Source of the DNA: Kiritimatiellia bacterium
GTDB taxonomy: Bacteria > Verrucomicrobiota > Kiritimatiellia > RFP12 > DVOR01
Direction: 5' to 3'
Assembly: GCA_017558005.1 (NCBI GenBank)
Contig: JAFYWN010000001.1
Location: 1 to 64,000 of the forward strand
DNA length: 64,000 nucleotides
The position numbers and the translations under genes were made by a program. The notes below the pieces were generated by a model, which saw nothing but the letters and a program-made list of their open reading frames with translations, had not been told where the DNA came from and made no database searches. Shown here piece after piece: positions 1 through 8,081 of this stretch; the stretch's first letter is position 1, and each line of letters starts with the position of its first letter.

Positions 1-46
1 GTGCGCGCCAGAATTGAAGAGACGCGTGGCCTGGGGTGGGGGTGGG

Positions 47-1273
47 TTAGGGGTGGGGGAGGAAGGGCTGGAGGACGCGGTCGAGGACGCCTTGGGCTTC
101 GGAGATGGCCACACCGTAGTTGGTGATAGGGATGGCGTTGGAGCGGGCTTGGTCAATGCGCCAGAGCATGAAGGCGCGGTTAATCATGCAGCCTCCGCAG
201 TGGATGATGAGGGCATATCGGCTGAGGTCGGTGGGGAAGTCTTTCCCGGAGGCAACCTCAAAGTGGAGGTCTTTGCCTGTTTTGCGTCGAAGGAGTGCGG
301 GGATTTTGACGCGGCCGATGTCATCATCTGCGGCGTGATGGGTGCAGGCTTCGCCGATGAGGATGGTGTCGCCGTCTTTGAGTTGGCGAATTGCCACAGC
401 GCCTGCGGCAAGCGCGGGGAGGTCACCTTTGAGTCGCGCCATGAGGATTGAGTAGGTGGTGGCGGGAAGGTCGGGTGGCAAATCGGCGATCATGCGTCCC
501 ACCACCTGTGAATCGCAGATGGCAAGGTCGGGGCGAAAGCGCTCAACGGCTTCACGGATGCGGTTTTCGGTGGTAACGACGGAGATGTAATCGCGGTCTA
601 ATGCGTTGCGCAAAACATTGACTTGCGGAAGGATAAGTCGTCCTTTTGGGGCTTGGGAGTCAATGGGGATGATTTGGAGGACGGTGCCTCCGGGCGGCAC
701 AATGCCCGCCAAGAGCTCTGGCGGCGCGAGGAATTCGCGCGGCAATACGGTGGTCAGCGCCCCTTTTAAGCGATTTAAGAAGGTGTCGCGGTGGTCGGTT
801 TTGAGGATGACCTGTGCGCCTGCTTCAGTGAAGGGCATAATCCATTCAGCGGGGGCTTCGGCGCCTTCTAAGTGGGTGAGCACCACGACCACGGGCTTGC
901 CTGCGGTGCGAATGACATGGAGCAATTCCTTATCGGGTGTTTCGCCAGGCCGCACGGCAACCACGCCCAGAATGATGTCTGCGCGAGCGAGTGCTTGGAG
1001 CGTGCGTGCTTTGCGTTCGGAACCGAGGAGGGTGGTATCATCCCATCCTCCCGTGTCGAGCCATAAGACGGGCCCAAAGGGGCGCAATTCCATGGTCTTT
1101 TCCACCACGTCGGTGGTGGTGCCTGCCTGCGGCGAGGTGATGGCCACGGCTTGCCCTGCGATGAGGTTGAGCAACGTTGATTTGCCGGCGTTTGTTTTGC
1201 CGACGAGCGCGAGAGTGAGACGTTGGGCTTTCGGAACGGTTGTCTTCATCTTTTTGGCGAGCCTTTCGTTCAC
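47..1273 (-). CDS. hydF: [FeFe]-hydrogenase maturation GTPase HydF
   Basis: HydF is the scaffold on which the H-cluster subsite is assembled before transfer to [FeFe]-hydrogenase, so the cell probably makes or uses H2. The 408-residue protein has the family length. The P-loop GKTNAGKST is at residues 25-33 and the G3 motif DTGG follows. The C-terminal cluster-binding signature is complete: C310-x-H312 and then H358-C359-x-x-C362. The usual G4 motif NKxD is not visible; the equivalent strand ends in VLTHLEG. The GTG start overlaps the stop of the upstream methyltransferase gene by four bases (GTGA), which suggests translational coupling; an ATG at 1249 is an alternative start. It is the last gene of the trpS-scpA-methyltransferase-hydF series. 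HydE, HydG and the hydrogenase are not in the window. Confidence 0.93.
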   Translation of the reverse strand: MNERLAKKMKTTVPKAQRLTLALVGKTNAGKSTLLNLIAGQAVAITSPQAGTTTDVVEKTMELRPFGPVLWLDTGGWDDTTLLGSERKARTLQALARADIILGVVAVRPGETPDKELLHVIRTAGKPVVVVLTHLEGAEAPAEWIMPFTEAGAQVILKTDHRDTFLNRLKGALTTVLPREFLAPPELLAGIVPPGGTVLQIIPIDSQAPKGRLILPQVNVLRNALDRDYISVVTTENRIREAVERFRPDLAICDSQVVGRMIADLPPDLPATTYSILMARLKGDLPALAAGAVAIRQLKDGDTILIGEACTHHAADDDIGRVKIPALLRRKTGKDLHFEVASGKDFPTDLSRYALIIHCGGCMINRAFMLWRIDQARSNAIPITNYGVAISEAQGVLDRVLQPFLPHP

Positions 1274-2058
1274 TTTGCGGCGCGTTGCTCAAAGGCGGTT
1301 CGCGCGGCGTGGGCGACCAGGGTGAAGGCCATCACGACATTGAGCGAATTCTTGTGCCCAAACATCGGAATGCGCATCACGCCATCGCAGGCTTGAATCA
1401 CGTCCGCATCCAACCCAAATCGTTCGCTCCCGAGTGCGATTGCGCAGGGGAATTGCCACTGCCAGGTCTCTAATACGGGGGCATCTTCCACGGTTTCTAA
1501 TGCGATCACGGGAATGCCCTTCGCCTGTACGGCGCGCACGGCATCCAGTGTTCGCGGGAAGCGTGACCATTTGACCCAGTTTTCTGCGCCGAGCGCTGCC
1601 GCCTTTGCCCGTCCATCGGAGGGGTCTGGGGTGTAACCGCAGAGGAGGGCCTCTTCAATGCCAAAGCAGTCACTTACGCGAAAGAGCGTGCCCACATTGA
1701 TTGCCGAACGGAAATTATCCGCGATGACCGTTAGTGGCATCTTGGGGGCAATGGTTGCGGCTGTGGGCAAGTCCTGCGTGAGAATTTCCACGTCGGTGAC
1801 TTTGACGCGCTTTAATTCGCGTTCGCACGGCACGATCATCGCAAATAAGTCTTGGCGCGTCATTGATTCGCGCGCCAAACGTGCCAAATTTGCCAAATGG
1901 GGCACCCCTGCGCAACGTTCCAAAAGGAAGCGCCGCAAATCCGCAATCGCCGCCTTCCGAAAGCGCTCTTTCTCCCAACCGCGCTCCAATGCAATCAAGC
2001 GTTTATACGTGTCTCGCCACGGCTTTTCCAAATCTTCGTGAACCTTCACTTCACTCAT
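1270..2058 (-). CDS. SpoU/TrmH-family RNA 2'-O-ribose methyltransferase
   Basis: This is an AdoMet-dependent methyltransferase of the knotted SPOUT fold that modifies a ribose 2'-OH in rRNA or tRNA. The three family motifs are present in the C-terminal half: NFRSAINVGTLFR, IALGSERFGL, and IPMFGHKNSLNVVMAF. The N-terminal ~110 residues are basic and helical and may bind RNA. The length of 262 residues is normal. The start is the ATG at 2058, 26 bases after scpA. Its stop overlaps the hydF start. The exact target nucleotide cannot be read from sequence. A second, divergent family member lies at 3955-4818. Confidence 0.9.
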   Translation of the reverse strand: MSEVKVHEDLEKPWRDTYKRLIALERGWEKERFRKAAIADLRRFLLERCAGVPHLANLARLARESMTRQDLFAMIVPCERELKRVKVTDVEILTQDLPTAATIAPKMPLTVIADNFRSAINVGTLFRVSDCFGIEEALLCGYTPDPSDGRAKAAALGAENWVKWSRFPRTLDAVRAVQAKGIPVIALETVEDAPVLETWQWQFPCAIALGSERFGLDADVIQACDGVMRIPMFGHKNSLNVVMAFTLVAHAARTAFEQRAAK

Positions 2059-2084
2059 TGCTCGTGTTCCTTTGGGGTTCGCGC

Positions 2085-2900
2085 TTAAAATGTATCGAGT
2101 TCGTCGAAGGCGGGGAGCGGGAGATGCGCATCAGGCGTGCCCTCAGGGATGGCGTCAATGTAGAGGTCGCCGAAGTTTTCGGTCTGTGTCACGGTGAGAT
2201 GGCGCAGACGAAGGAGCTCAAGGAGGGCCACAAAGGTAACGATAATTTCGCCTTTTGGCGCGTCTTCTGGGAAGAGGGTGTCAAATCGCAGGTGATTCTG
2301 CGTGGTAATGCGACCGAGAATGGCGTTAATTTTGTCTGGCACGCTCCAACGCATCATTTTCAGATGGCCAAACGAGACCGTTTCCTTCGCCCGCTCAAGG
2401 ACGCGTTTAAAGGCGTCCATAAGCTCTGCTGTGCCGATATCGCCAAGCTTTTTCGCGGCGGCATCCACTTCTGGTGGCAATTGGTCAGGTGCAGCGCCCT
2501 TGGGATAGGTCGCGCCACGAATGACTTCCCACCGCGCAAAGGTATTGGCTGCGTCTTTGTAACGCTTGTACTCTACGAGTTGGCGCACGAGGTCTAATCG
2601 CGGGTCAAGCGCTTCTTCTGCCTCGTCTCCCCCCTCGGTGCGGTCATCAACGGGTAAGAGCATGCGACTCTTGATGAGCATCAATGTCGCTGCCATCACG
2701 ATAAATTCCCCCGCCACGTTGATATCAAGCGCTCTCATGCGCTCTAAGTAGGCGAGGTACTGACTTGTGATGCGGCCGATGGGGATGTTGTAGATATCCA
2801 CCTCTTCCTTGCGAATGAGGTGCAACAACAAATCCAACGGCCCTTCAAAGGCGTCGAGGGCGACCTTGTAGTCATCGAAGAGCGGCAGGGTGGCGTCCAT
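2085..2900 (-). CDS. scpA: Segregation and condensation protein A
   Basis: ScpA is the kleisin subunit of the SMC-ScpA-ScpB condensin and bridges the SMC heads during chromosome compaction and segregation. The N-terminal signature FEGPLDLLLHLIRKEEVDIY and the following helix, which includes AATLMLIKSRMLLP, are typical. An acidic linker (around DDRTEGGDEAEEALD) and a C-terminal winged-helix-like region complete a 271-residue protein of normal size. It starts 22 bases after trpS and probably shares its transcript. No strong Shine-Dalgarno is visible before the ATG. scpB, often adjacent, is not seen in this window. Confidence 0.93.
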   Translation of the reverse strand: MDATLPLFDDYKVALDAFEGPLDLLLHLIRKEEVDIYNIPIGRITSQYLAYLERMRALDINVAGEFIVMAATLMLIKSRMLLPVDDRTEGGDEAEEALDPRLDLVRQLVEYKRYKDAANTFARWEVIRGATYPKGAAPDQLPPEVDAAAKKLGDIGTAELMDAFKRVLERAKETVSFGHLKMMRWSVPDKINAILGRITTQNHLRFDTLFPEDAPKGEIIVTFVALLELLRLRHLTVTQTENFGDLYIDAIPEGTPDAHLPLPAFDELDTF

Positions 2901-2922
2901 CGCCGAGGGGAAGGGCTAAAGA

Positions 2923-3888
2923 TTAATCAAGACCCGCGGCCTGACGAGCAGCCGTCAAGGTGAGACGTGCCTGAGCGCGCGCCTTTTCAGCGCCTGCCTG
3001 CAAGACGGCTTCCACTTCTTCGGGGTGCGCCACGAGATACTCTCTGCGCTCGCGGAAGGGGCCAAATTTGCGTTGGTAAATCTCAAAGAGCGCCTTCTTA
3101 GCATGGCCATAACCGTAGCCACCGCGCAGGTAGTTGGCGCGCATCTCTTCGAGTTCGGCTTCGTCGGCGAAGAGTTTGTAGAGCGCGAAAACGCGGCAGG
3201 TGTCGGGATCCTTGGGGTCTTCGAGCGGCGTGGAGTCTGTGGCAATCTTCATAATCTTGCCCTTGACTTCCTTCGGCGCATCAAAAAGGCCAATGGTGTT
3301 GTTGTAGCTCTTGCTCATCTTCTGACCATCAAGGCCAGGAATGACGGCGACGGATTCCGAAATCATCGGTTCGGGAAGCTTAAAAACTTCCACTCCGTAA
3401 GCTTGGTTGAACTTCGCGGCGATATCACGTGTCACTTCAACGTGTTGCTTCTGGTCGCGCCCCACGGGCACCACGTCGCTCTGATAGGCCAAAATATCTG
3501 CTGCCATCAACACTGGATAGGCGAAAAGGCCGTGGCTCGCAGCAATCCCGCGTGCAAGCTTGTCCTTGTAGGAGTGGCAACGTTCCAAAAGCCCCATCGG
3601 CGTTACGGTGGAGAGCAACCATGCTAATTCGTGTACTTCTGGCACATCTGCCTGACGGAAGAGGCACGCCTTGGCTGGATCAAGTCCGCAGGCCAAGAAG
3701 TCTGCCGCCACATCAAAGGTGGCTTGACGCAATGCCGCCGCGTCATGAACCGTGGTCAATGCATGATATTGTGCGATAAAAATGAAGGCGTCTCCCTTCT
3801 CCTGCATGGAGATGGAGGGCTGCATCGCGCCGAAATAGTTGCCCCAATGTAACTTGCCGGAAGGTTGGATACCGGTGAGAATACGCAT
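2923..3888 (-). CDS. trpS: Tryptophanyl-tRNA synthetase
   Basis: TrpS charges tRNA-Trp with tryptophan and is a class I synthetase. The HIGH-like motif is in TGIQPSGKLHWGN near residue 14, and the KMSKS loop is in GQKMSKSYNN near residue 190. I chose the ATG at 3888, giving 321 residues, because it follows an AAGGAG ribosome-binding site and the protein begins MRILTGIQPSG as in the family. An in-frame extension to 3999 would run through the divergent promoter region and is unlikely. It is the first gene of a four-gene minus-strand operon and is divergent from the methyltransferase gene at 3955. Confidence 0.96.
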   Translation of the reverse strand: MRILTGIQPSGKLHWGNYFGAMQPSISMQEKGDAFIFIAQYHALTTVHDAAALRQATFDVAADFLACGLDPAKACLFRQADVPEVHELAWLLSTVTPMGLLERCHSYKDKLARGIAASHGLFAYPVLMAADILAYQSDVVPVGRDQKQHVEVTRDIAAKFNQAYGVEVFKLPEPMISESVAVIPGLDGQKMSKSYNNTIGLFDAPKEVKGKIMKIATDSTPLEDPKDPDTCRVFALYKLFADEAELEEMRANYLRGGYGYGHAKKALFEIYQRKFGPFRERREYLVAHPEEVEAVLQAGAEKARAQARLTLTAARQAAGLD

Positions 3889-3941
3889 GTCTAACTCCTT
3901 AAATAATGCGAGAATGATACCAAAAAACACTCGTTCTGAGT

Positions 3942-3954
3942 TATAATACATGGC
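3942..3954 (+). promoter_or_regulatory. -10 element placing the transcription start at the next ATG
   Basis: A perfect TATAAT lies at 3942-3947, only seven bases before the ATG at 3955, so the predicted transcript starts at or within a base of the start codon. No Shine-Dalgarno-like sequence precedes this ATG. A leaderless mRNA is inferred. No good -35 is visible. Confidence 0.55.
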
Positions 3955-4818
3955 ATGATTACCGAAATTACCAGCCTTGCTAACCCGAAAATCAAGCAAA
4001 TTGTCAAATTACGTCAACGCAGTCACCGCGATGATGCCGGCGTGATGCTTACTGAAGGCTACCGCGAGATCCGCCGCGCACTGGACCATGGCTACCGTCC
4101 AGAAGCCCTCTTTTACTGCGAAAAGCTCTGGCTCAAACATGAGAACGAACCCGCCGTGGTGCGCGAGTGCGAACGTCTCGGTGCGCGTCTCTATGCTTGC
4201 ACAGAGCAGGTTTTTGCAAAGATTGCCTACAGAGAGCGCCCAGATGGTTTGCTTGCCACGGGGCCGCTCGTAACGAAGTCGCTGGATGATCTTGACCTGC
4301 CAGAAGATGCGCTCGTCTTGGTCTGCGAATCCATTGAAAAACCTGGCAACCTCGGCACGATGTTGCGTAGCGCAGATGCGTCTGGCGTGGCGGCAGTTGT
4401 CGTGTGTGACCCATGCACGGACATTCACAACCCAAACGTTGTCCGCGCCTCCACGGGCACGCTCTTCACCCTTCCTGTGGCGGTGGCATCGGCTTCCGAC
4501 ACTCTTGCATGGTTGAAGGCGCGTGGATTTGCCATTATGGCCGCCACACCTCACGCCGAAAAGCTCTACTTTGAGCAGAATCTCACCAGTCGCGTTGCAC
4601 TCTGCCTCGGCAGCGAACAGTATGGACTCACCGCCGAATTTATGAATAATGCCGACCTGCGCGTGCGCATTCCCATGCTCGGCACGGCCGACTCCCTTAA
4701 CGTGTCGGCCGCCGCCACGATTCTGCTCTCTGAAGTGGTGCGTCAGCGCATCCTCTCGGGTCAGATTACGCCGCCCGCCGCAGAGGCTTGGCACGGTGAA
4801 GCAACGCACGACCATTAA
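3955..4818 (+). CDS. TrmH-family rRNA 2'-O-methyltransferase (RlmB/TsnR-like)
   Basis: It is a SPOUT methyltransferase with an N-terminal SpoU substrate-binding domain (ITSLANPKIKQIVKL, then the GYREI segment) and a C-terminal catalytic domain carrying KPGNLGTMLRSADA, LCLGSEQYGL and IPMLGTADSLNVSAA. The target is probably a 23S rRNA ribose, as for RlmB and the thiostrepton-resistance methyltransferases, but the exact position is not predictable. The protein has 287 residues. The start fits family N-termini and lies immediately after a TATAAT box, so the message seems leaderless. The gene is divergent from trpS; a HIT gene follows after 44 bases. Confidence 0.9.
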   Translation: MITEITSLANPKIKQIVKLRQRSHRDDAGVMLTEGYREIRRALDHGYRPEALFYCEKLWLKHENEPAVVRECERLGARLYACTEQVFAKIAYRERPDGLLATGPLVTKSLDDLDLPEDALVLVCESIEKPGNLGTMLRSADASGVAAVVVCDPCTDIHNPNVVRASTGTLFTLPVAVASASDTLAWLKARGFAIMAATPHAEKLYFEQNLTSRVALCLGSEQYGLTAEFMNNADLRVRIPMLGTADSLNVSAAATILLSEVVRQRILSGQITPPAAEAWHGEATHDH

Positions 4819-4862
4819 TCGCCATCTTCTCTCTCACAGTTTACCCCGAAAGGTCTCCGCAC

Positions 4863-5267
4863 ATGAATGACTGCATCTTTTGTAAAATCATCAAGGGTGA
4901 AATTCCCTGCTTCAAAATCTTTGAAGATGACCACGCCTTTGCCTTTCTTGATATCAATCCTATTGAACGTGGCCACACTTTGGTCATCCCGAAATTCCAC
5001 GCGAAGGAACTCTTCTTCCTTCCACCTGAAGAACTCGCTGGCGTGATGCCCGCAATCCAACGCACCGCCACGCTTCTGAAGAAGAAGTTGGGTTGCGATG
5101 GCCTTGCCCTCTCTCAGCTCAATGGTGAAGCTGCTGGTCAGACGGTTTTCCACGTCCATTTCCATCTCATTCCGCGTTATGCCGGCACGCCAATCGATTG
5201 GACGCCAAAAACGCCCGCCCCAACGATGGATGAGCTCGCCGCACTGCATCGTCAGATCCTCGGCTAA
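4863..5267 (+). CDS. HIT-family nucleotide hydrolase/transferase (Hint-like)
   Basis: Histidine-triad proteins hydrolyse nucleoside phosphoramidates such as AMP-lysine through a covalent nucleotidyl-histidine intermediate. The 134-residue protein begins with the CIFCKIIKGEIP segment and ends with the triad HVHFH (H97, H99, H101) in FHVHFHLIPRY. Both parts match the Hint/PKCI branch. The likely ribosome-binding site is GAAAGG, 10 to 12 bases before the ATG. A strong terminator follows, so the methyltransferase and HIT genes form a short transcription unit. Confidence 0.95.
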   Translation: MNDCIFCKIIKGEIPCFKIFEDDHAFAFLDINPIERGHTLVIPKFHAKELFFLPPEELAGVMPAIQRTATLLKKKLGCDGLALSQLNGEAAGQTVFHVHFHLIPRYAGTPIDWTPKTPAPTMDELAALHRQILG

Positions 5268-5285
5268 AATAAAAATCTTCTCCGT

Positions 5286-5317
5286 GCCGACAGAGCTTTT
5301 TCTGTCGGCTTCTTTTT
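5286..5317 (+). terminator. Rho-independent terminator after the HIT gene
   Basis: An 8-bp perfect stem (GCCGACAG / CTGTCGGC, at 5286-5293 and 5302-5309) is followed by a T-rich tail at 5310-5317. It separates the HIT gene from the GH16 gene. Confidence 0.9.
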
Positions 5318-5347
5318 ATGCTTCACGTCCGTCTTAGGAGGTTTCCC

Positions 5348-6223
5348 ATGCGTTACTGTCTCTCCGCGCTTCTGTTCCTCGGCCTTTCTCTCACCGCTTT
5401 CGCCGCCGAGCGATTGGTCTGGCATGATGAATTTAATGAGCCTAAGTTGGACACTCGCTTTTGGACGCCAGAAATCAACTTTGTGCGTAATATTGAAGCT
5501 GTCCAAATCTACACCGCCCGGCCCAAAAATCTTTCTCTCACGCAGGGCGCCCTTACGTTGACCGCTCATCACGAACATTTTGAGAGCACCAATTGGAAGC
5601 CCGAAAGTCCCCATTGGTGGGAGAGCCGGAAGGAGGCTGACTACACGTCGGGTTCCATCAATAGCCGCGGCAAGGTGGAATTTCGCTATGGACGCGTTGA
5701 AATCCGTGCGAAGATTGAACACGGCCGTGGCGTTTGGCCCGCCTTGTGGTTGATTGGCAATAACCCTGGCGGTTGGCCCTCTTGTGGCGAAATCGATATC
5801 CTTGAGTATGTTTCGCAAAATCCCCAAACTCATCACGCCACTTTGCACTACACAAAGGATGGCCAATATCTGAACCCAACCGTTCCGCACGCCACCGCCA
5901 CCCCGCTCGCAGGTGATTGGCACCTCTATGGCATGAATTGGACACCCGAAAAAATCGAGCTTACCCTTGATGGTGCAGTTGTCTTCTCCTACGCCCTTGA
6001 TGAAGCCACCCAAGCTGATGGCAAAAATCCCTTCCGCGACGGCCGCTATTTCCTAATCTTAAACCTCGCACTGGATGGTTGGGCCGAGGCCCCCCTTCCC
6101 GAAGATTACCCCCGCACCTTCTCCGTGGATTACGTTCGCCTCTACCAAGACCCCACCATCAAAGGCACCGAACTCCGCCTCACCCCCACCCCTAAAAGAA
6201 CTCCCCGTAAAAAAGGAAAATAA
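5348..6223 (+). CDS. Secreted glycoside hydrolase family 16 (laminarinase/beta-glucanase type)
   Basis: GH16 enzymes cleave beta-1,3/1,4-glucans or galactans by a retaining mechanism. The catalytic signature GEIDILEYV is intact: E148 would be the nucleophile, D150 the helper and E153 the acid/base. Other family landmarks are LVWHDEFNEPKLD at the N-terminus, SGSINSRGKVEFRYGRVEIRA, and the WTPEKIELTLDG strand. A signal peptide (MRYCLSALLFLGLSLTAFAA) predicts export. I chose the ATG at 5348 because AGGAGG lies seven bases upstream; an earlier ATG at 5318 would sit in the terminator tail. The length of 291 residues corresponds to a single catalytic domain plus a short basic tail. The exact substrate is not predictable. 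Confidence 0.93.
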   Translation: MRYCLSALLFLGLSLTAFAAERLVWHDEFNEPKLDTRFWTPEINFVRNIEAVQIYTARPKNLSLTQGALTLTAHHEHFESTNWKPESPHWWESRKEADYTSGSINSRGKVEFRYGRVEIRAKIEHGRGVWPALWLIGNNPGGWPSCGEIDILEYVSQNPQTHHATLHYTKDGQYLNPTVPHATATPLAGDWHLYGMNWTPEKIELTLDGAVVFSYALDEATQADGKNPFRDGRYFLILNLALDGWAEAPLPEDYPRTFSVDYVRLYQDPTIKGTELRLTPTPKRTPRKKGK

Positions 6224-6264
6224 CGAAGATCGGGAGAGAATGAGGGATAAAGGAGATTTGTGTT

Positions 6265-6460
6265 GTGGGGGCTACTTCGCCCCCACACCCCTCAGGCAGG
6301 ACTGAGTCCTGCACGCTACGCATCCTAACGGATGCTTTTACTGGTACTCACAGGAGAGAAAGGCAGGGGATAAAGGATGTTTGAGGTGGGGGCTACTTCG
6401 CCCCCACGCCCCTCAGGCAGGACTGAGTCCTGCACGCTACGCATCCTAACGGATGCTTTT
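6265..6460. repeat. Tandem direct repeat, two 75-bp copies each with three hairpins
   Basis: Copies at 6265-6339 and 6386-6460 differ by about one base and are 121 bp apart. Each contains three successive hairpins: GTGGGGGC/GCCCCCAC, GCAGGACT/AGTCCTGC and GCATCC/GGATGC, and ends in TTTT. Flanking sequence (GGATAAAGGA) is also repeated. The last hairpin with its T-run could terminate transcription from the GH16 gene. Confidence 0.75.
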
Positions 6461-6748
6461 TTTGTGCTCACGGGAGAAAGGGAGAAAGAAGTGAGGGTGG
6501 AGATTCTTTTCTTCGCAGTCTTTGTAAAGGCGAGTCCGCAGGACGAGCACGGGGTGGAGCGTACCGCGCTCCCGTGGGGTGTGGGGCTGCGCAAGCCCCA
6601 CATGTTGTCTTTTTTCGTGTGTTTCGCGCGTTGCGTGGTTTCTTGTATTCGTGTAAATTCGTAAAATTCGTGGTTTATTTTCTGTGCGCGAAAAGTTCAT
6701 TTTTTTCACTTTTTCATCGATTTTTCGGCTGTTGAAAACTTTTTTGAG

Positions 6749-6962
6749 TTATCAACAAGTTATCAACAATGCGAGTTTTTCAACGCAGGTTTTAGAAAAT
6801 TTTTGGCAGAACACCACTTTTTGATGTCTCTCGCTGGACTTTGATAAAAATGCATAACGCCTTTAGAGACAATGAGATAATTCAAAAATGGGGTAAAATT
6901 AACTCCGCTACGGCGGCTTCCTTGCGAAAAAATGGGTCTGAGGGAGAGAAAAGTTATCAACA
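6749..6962 (+). other. Cluster of DnaA-box-like sites
   Basis: TTATCAACA, one base from the DnaA consensus TTATCCACA, occurs at 6749-6757, 6760-6768 and 6954-6962. The first two are 11 bp apart, one helical turn. The surroundings are AT-rich, and a phased repeat array follows. No dnaA, dnaN or gidA/rpmH neighbour is present, so an origin is only a possibility. Confidence 0.4.
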
Positions 6963-6988
6963 ATTTTCCCGTTTTTGGGGGAGGTCTA

Positions 6989-7065
6989 CGAAAATTTTGG
7001 GTCAATATTGGCGAAATTGAGTCTCAATGTTAGCGAAATTGGGTACCCAATATCAGCGAAATTGC
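6989..7065 (+). repeat. Phased 22/23-bp repeat array A
   Basis: The core GCGAAATTG occurs at 7011, 7033 and 7056, preceded by a degenerate CGAAAATTTTGG at 6989, giving periods of 23, 22 and 23 bp. Each clear unit is bounded by the inverted arms CAAT and ATTG. The layout matches arrays at 31088, 49023 and 49447, although the sequence differs. Confidence 0.6.
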
Positions 7066-7141
7066 GACTCAGTTTTGCCCTTTTTCACCCCCGATTTTTG
7101 CCTCTTTTTTGCCTTATTTCACCCTTTCCTAAAATGACGAT

Positions 7142-7170
7142 TTGACAACTTTAAAAGGTTTTGCTACACT
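7142..7170 (+). promoter_or_regulatory. Consensus-like sigma-70 promoter without an obvious gene
   Basis: TTGACA at 7142-7147, a 17-bp spacer ending in TGC, and TACACT at 7165-7170. Start is predicted near 7177. It could drive a non-coding RNA ending at one of the downstream hairpins (7223-7257 or 7333-7349), or a ~900-nt leader for the giant gene. Confidence 0.5.
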
Positions 7171-7750
7171 GCAAGTGTATGTGGAGAAAAGGGGCTTGTT
7201 TTTTAATTTACGGAATTAGTTTATCACATTTTTTGGGGAATGGGTGAAAAATGTGATGTGGGATGGAGTGGGGCTGGGGAGTTCTCATTGAGAGGGAAAA
7301 GACTTCACCACGGCAGAACCGATGAACGGACGGAGCGCTTTACGCTCCTTCTAACACAAACAGTGTGTGAAAAGTGTGTGGTGAGCCCCTGCTTGGCGGT
7401 GTGTACTGGCATTCTACGCGTGGAGGACAGGTGTGGGAAGATTATTAGGAGCGACGAGGTGTGTGTGGAGTGCTTCTGACACAAACTGCGTGTGAAAAGT
7501 GTGTGGTGGGACTCGTCTGGATGTGTGTGGGTGCTCTTACTGATGCATCCTGTGTGGAGAGGATGTGGATGATCTTACTGATGCATGCTGTGCGAGGAGT
7601 GTGGACAGGGGAGGAATGACATTTGAGGGGGCTGTGCATCGGTAGGGAGGCGGCAATGGGGTCGATGAAATGACACTAAATTACACTCTCTTTAATAAAT
7701 AAAGAAAAAAGTTTGCTTGCGGGGGTGAATTTGATAAACTAATGATGTGG

Positions 7751-7840
7751 TATGAGATATGCACGAAGTATAGTTTTGCGGAAGCGCAAAGGCGCGTCGG
7801 CTTCAGCCGATGTGCGATACACGTGTGATATCTCATTGAT
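7751..7840 (+). promoter_or_regulatory. Large branched inverted repeat upstream of the giant gene
   Basis: Outer arms ATGAGATAT (7752-7760) and ATATCTCAT pair perfectly over nine bases and enclose two smaller hairpins, TTTGCG/CGCAAA and TCGGC/GCCGA, giving a junction-like fold of about 85 nt. It overlaps a TGGTATGAG sequence that could be a weak extended -10, so it may act as an operator or as an RNA structure. No known riboswitch class was recognised. Confidence 0.35.
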
Positions 7841-8081
7841 TTTAAATGATTTAATGATGGCTTAAAGGCGCGAAGAAAGAATCTATGCGACAAGAGAACG
7901 ATGTGCGTGACTTGTACTCGGTGGAAACATTCACCGACGCAGTTTTCTTTTTTACGCGCGCCTTTGCGTGCGTGGTTGCGCGTATTCAGTCATCATTTTT
8001 TCACCTTGACCAATTTTTCGAGCTGACCGTAGAGCATGGCGGCGGTCGCCTAAACGTCCGAACCGCCTAAGGAGTCCGACT

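Larger units (their letters stand above)
6224..8081. other. 1.86-kb gene-free region with repeats and regulatory signals
   Basis: I see no credible protein gene here. Contents in order: the tandem triple-hairpin repeat (6265-6460); a GC hairpin in GTGGGGCTGCGCAAGCCCCAC near 6581-6601; DnaA-box-like sites (6749-6962); a phased 22/23-bp repeat (6989-7065); a consensus promoter (7142-7170); a perfect 11-bp inverted repeat ATCACATTTTT / AAAAATGTGAT (7223-7233 and 7247-7257); a GGAGCG/CGCTCC hairpin near 7333-7349; two similar GT-rich segments near 7361-7385 and 7481-7507; two copies of CTTACTGATGCAT near 7537 and 7574; and a large inverted repeat (7751-7840) before the giant gene. Confidence 0.6.
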
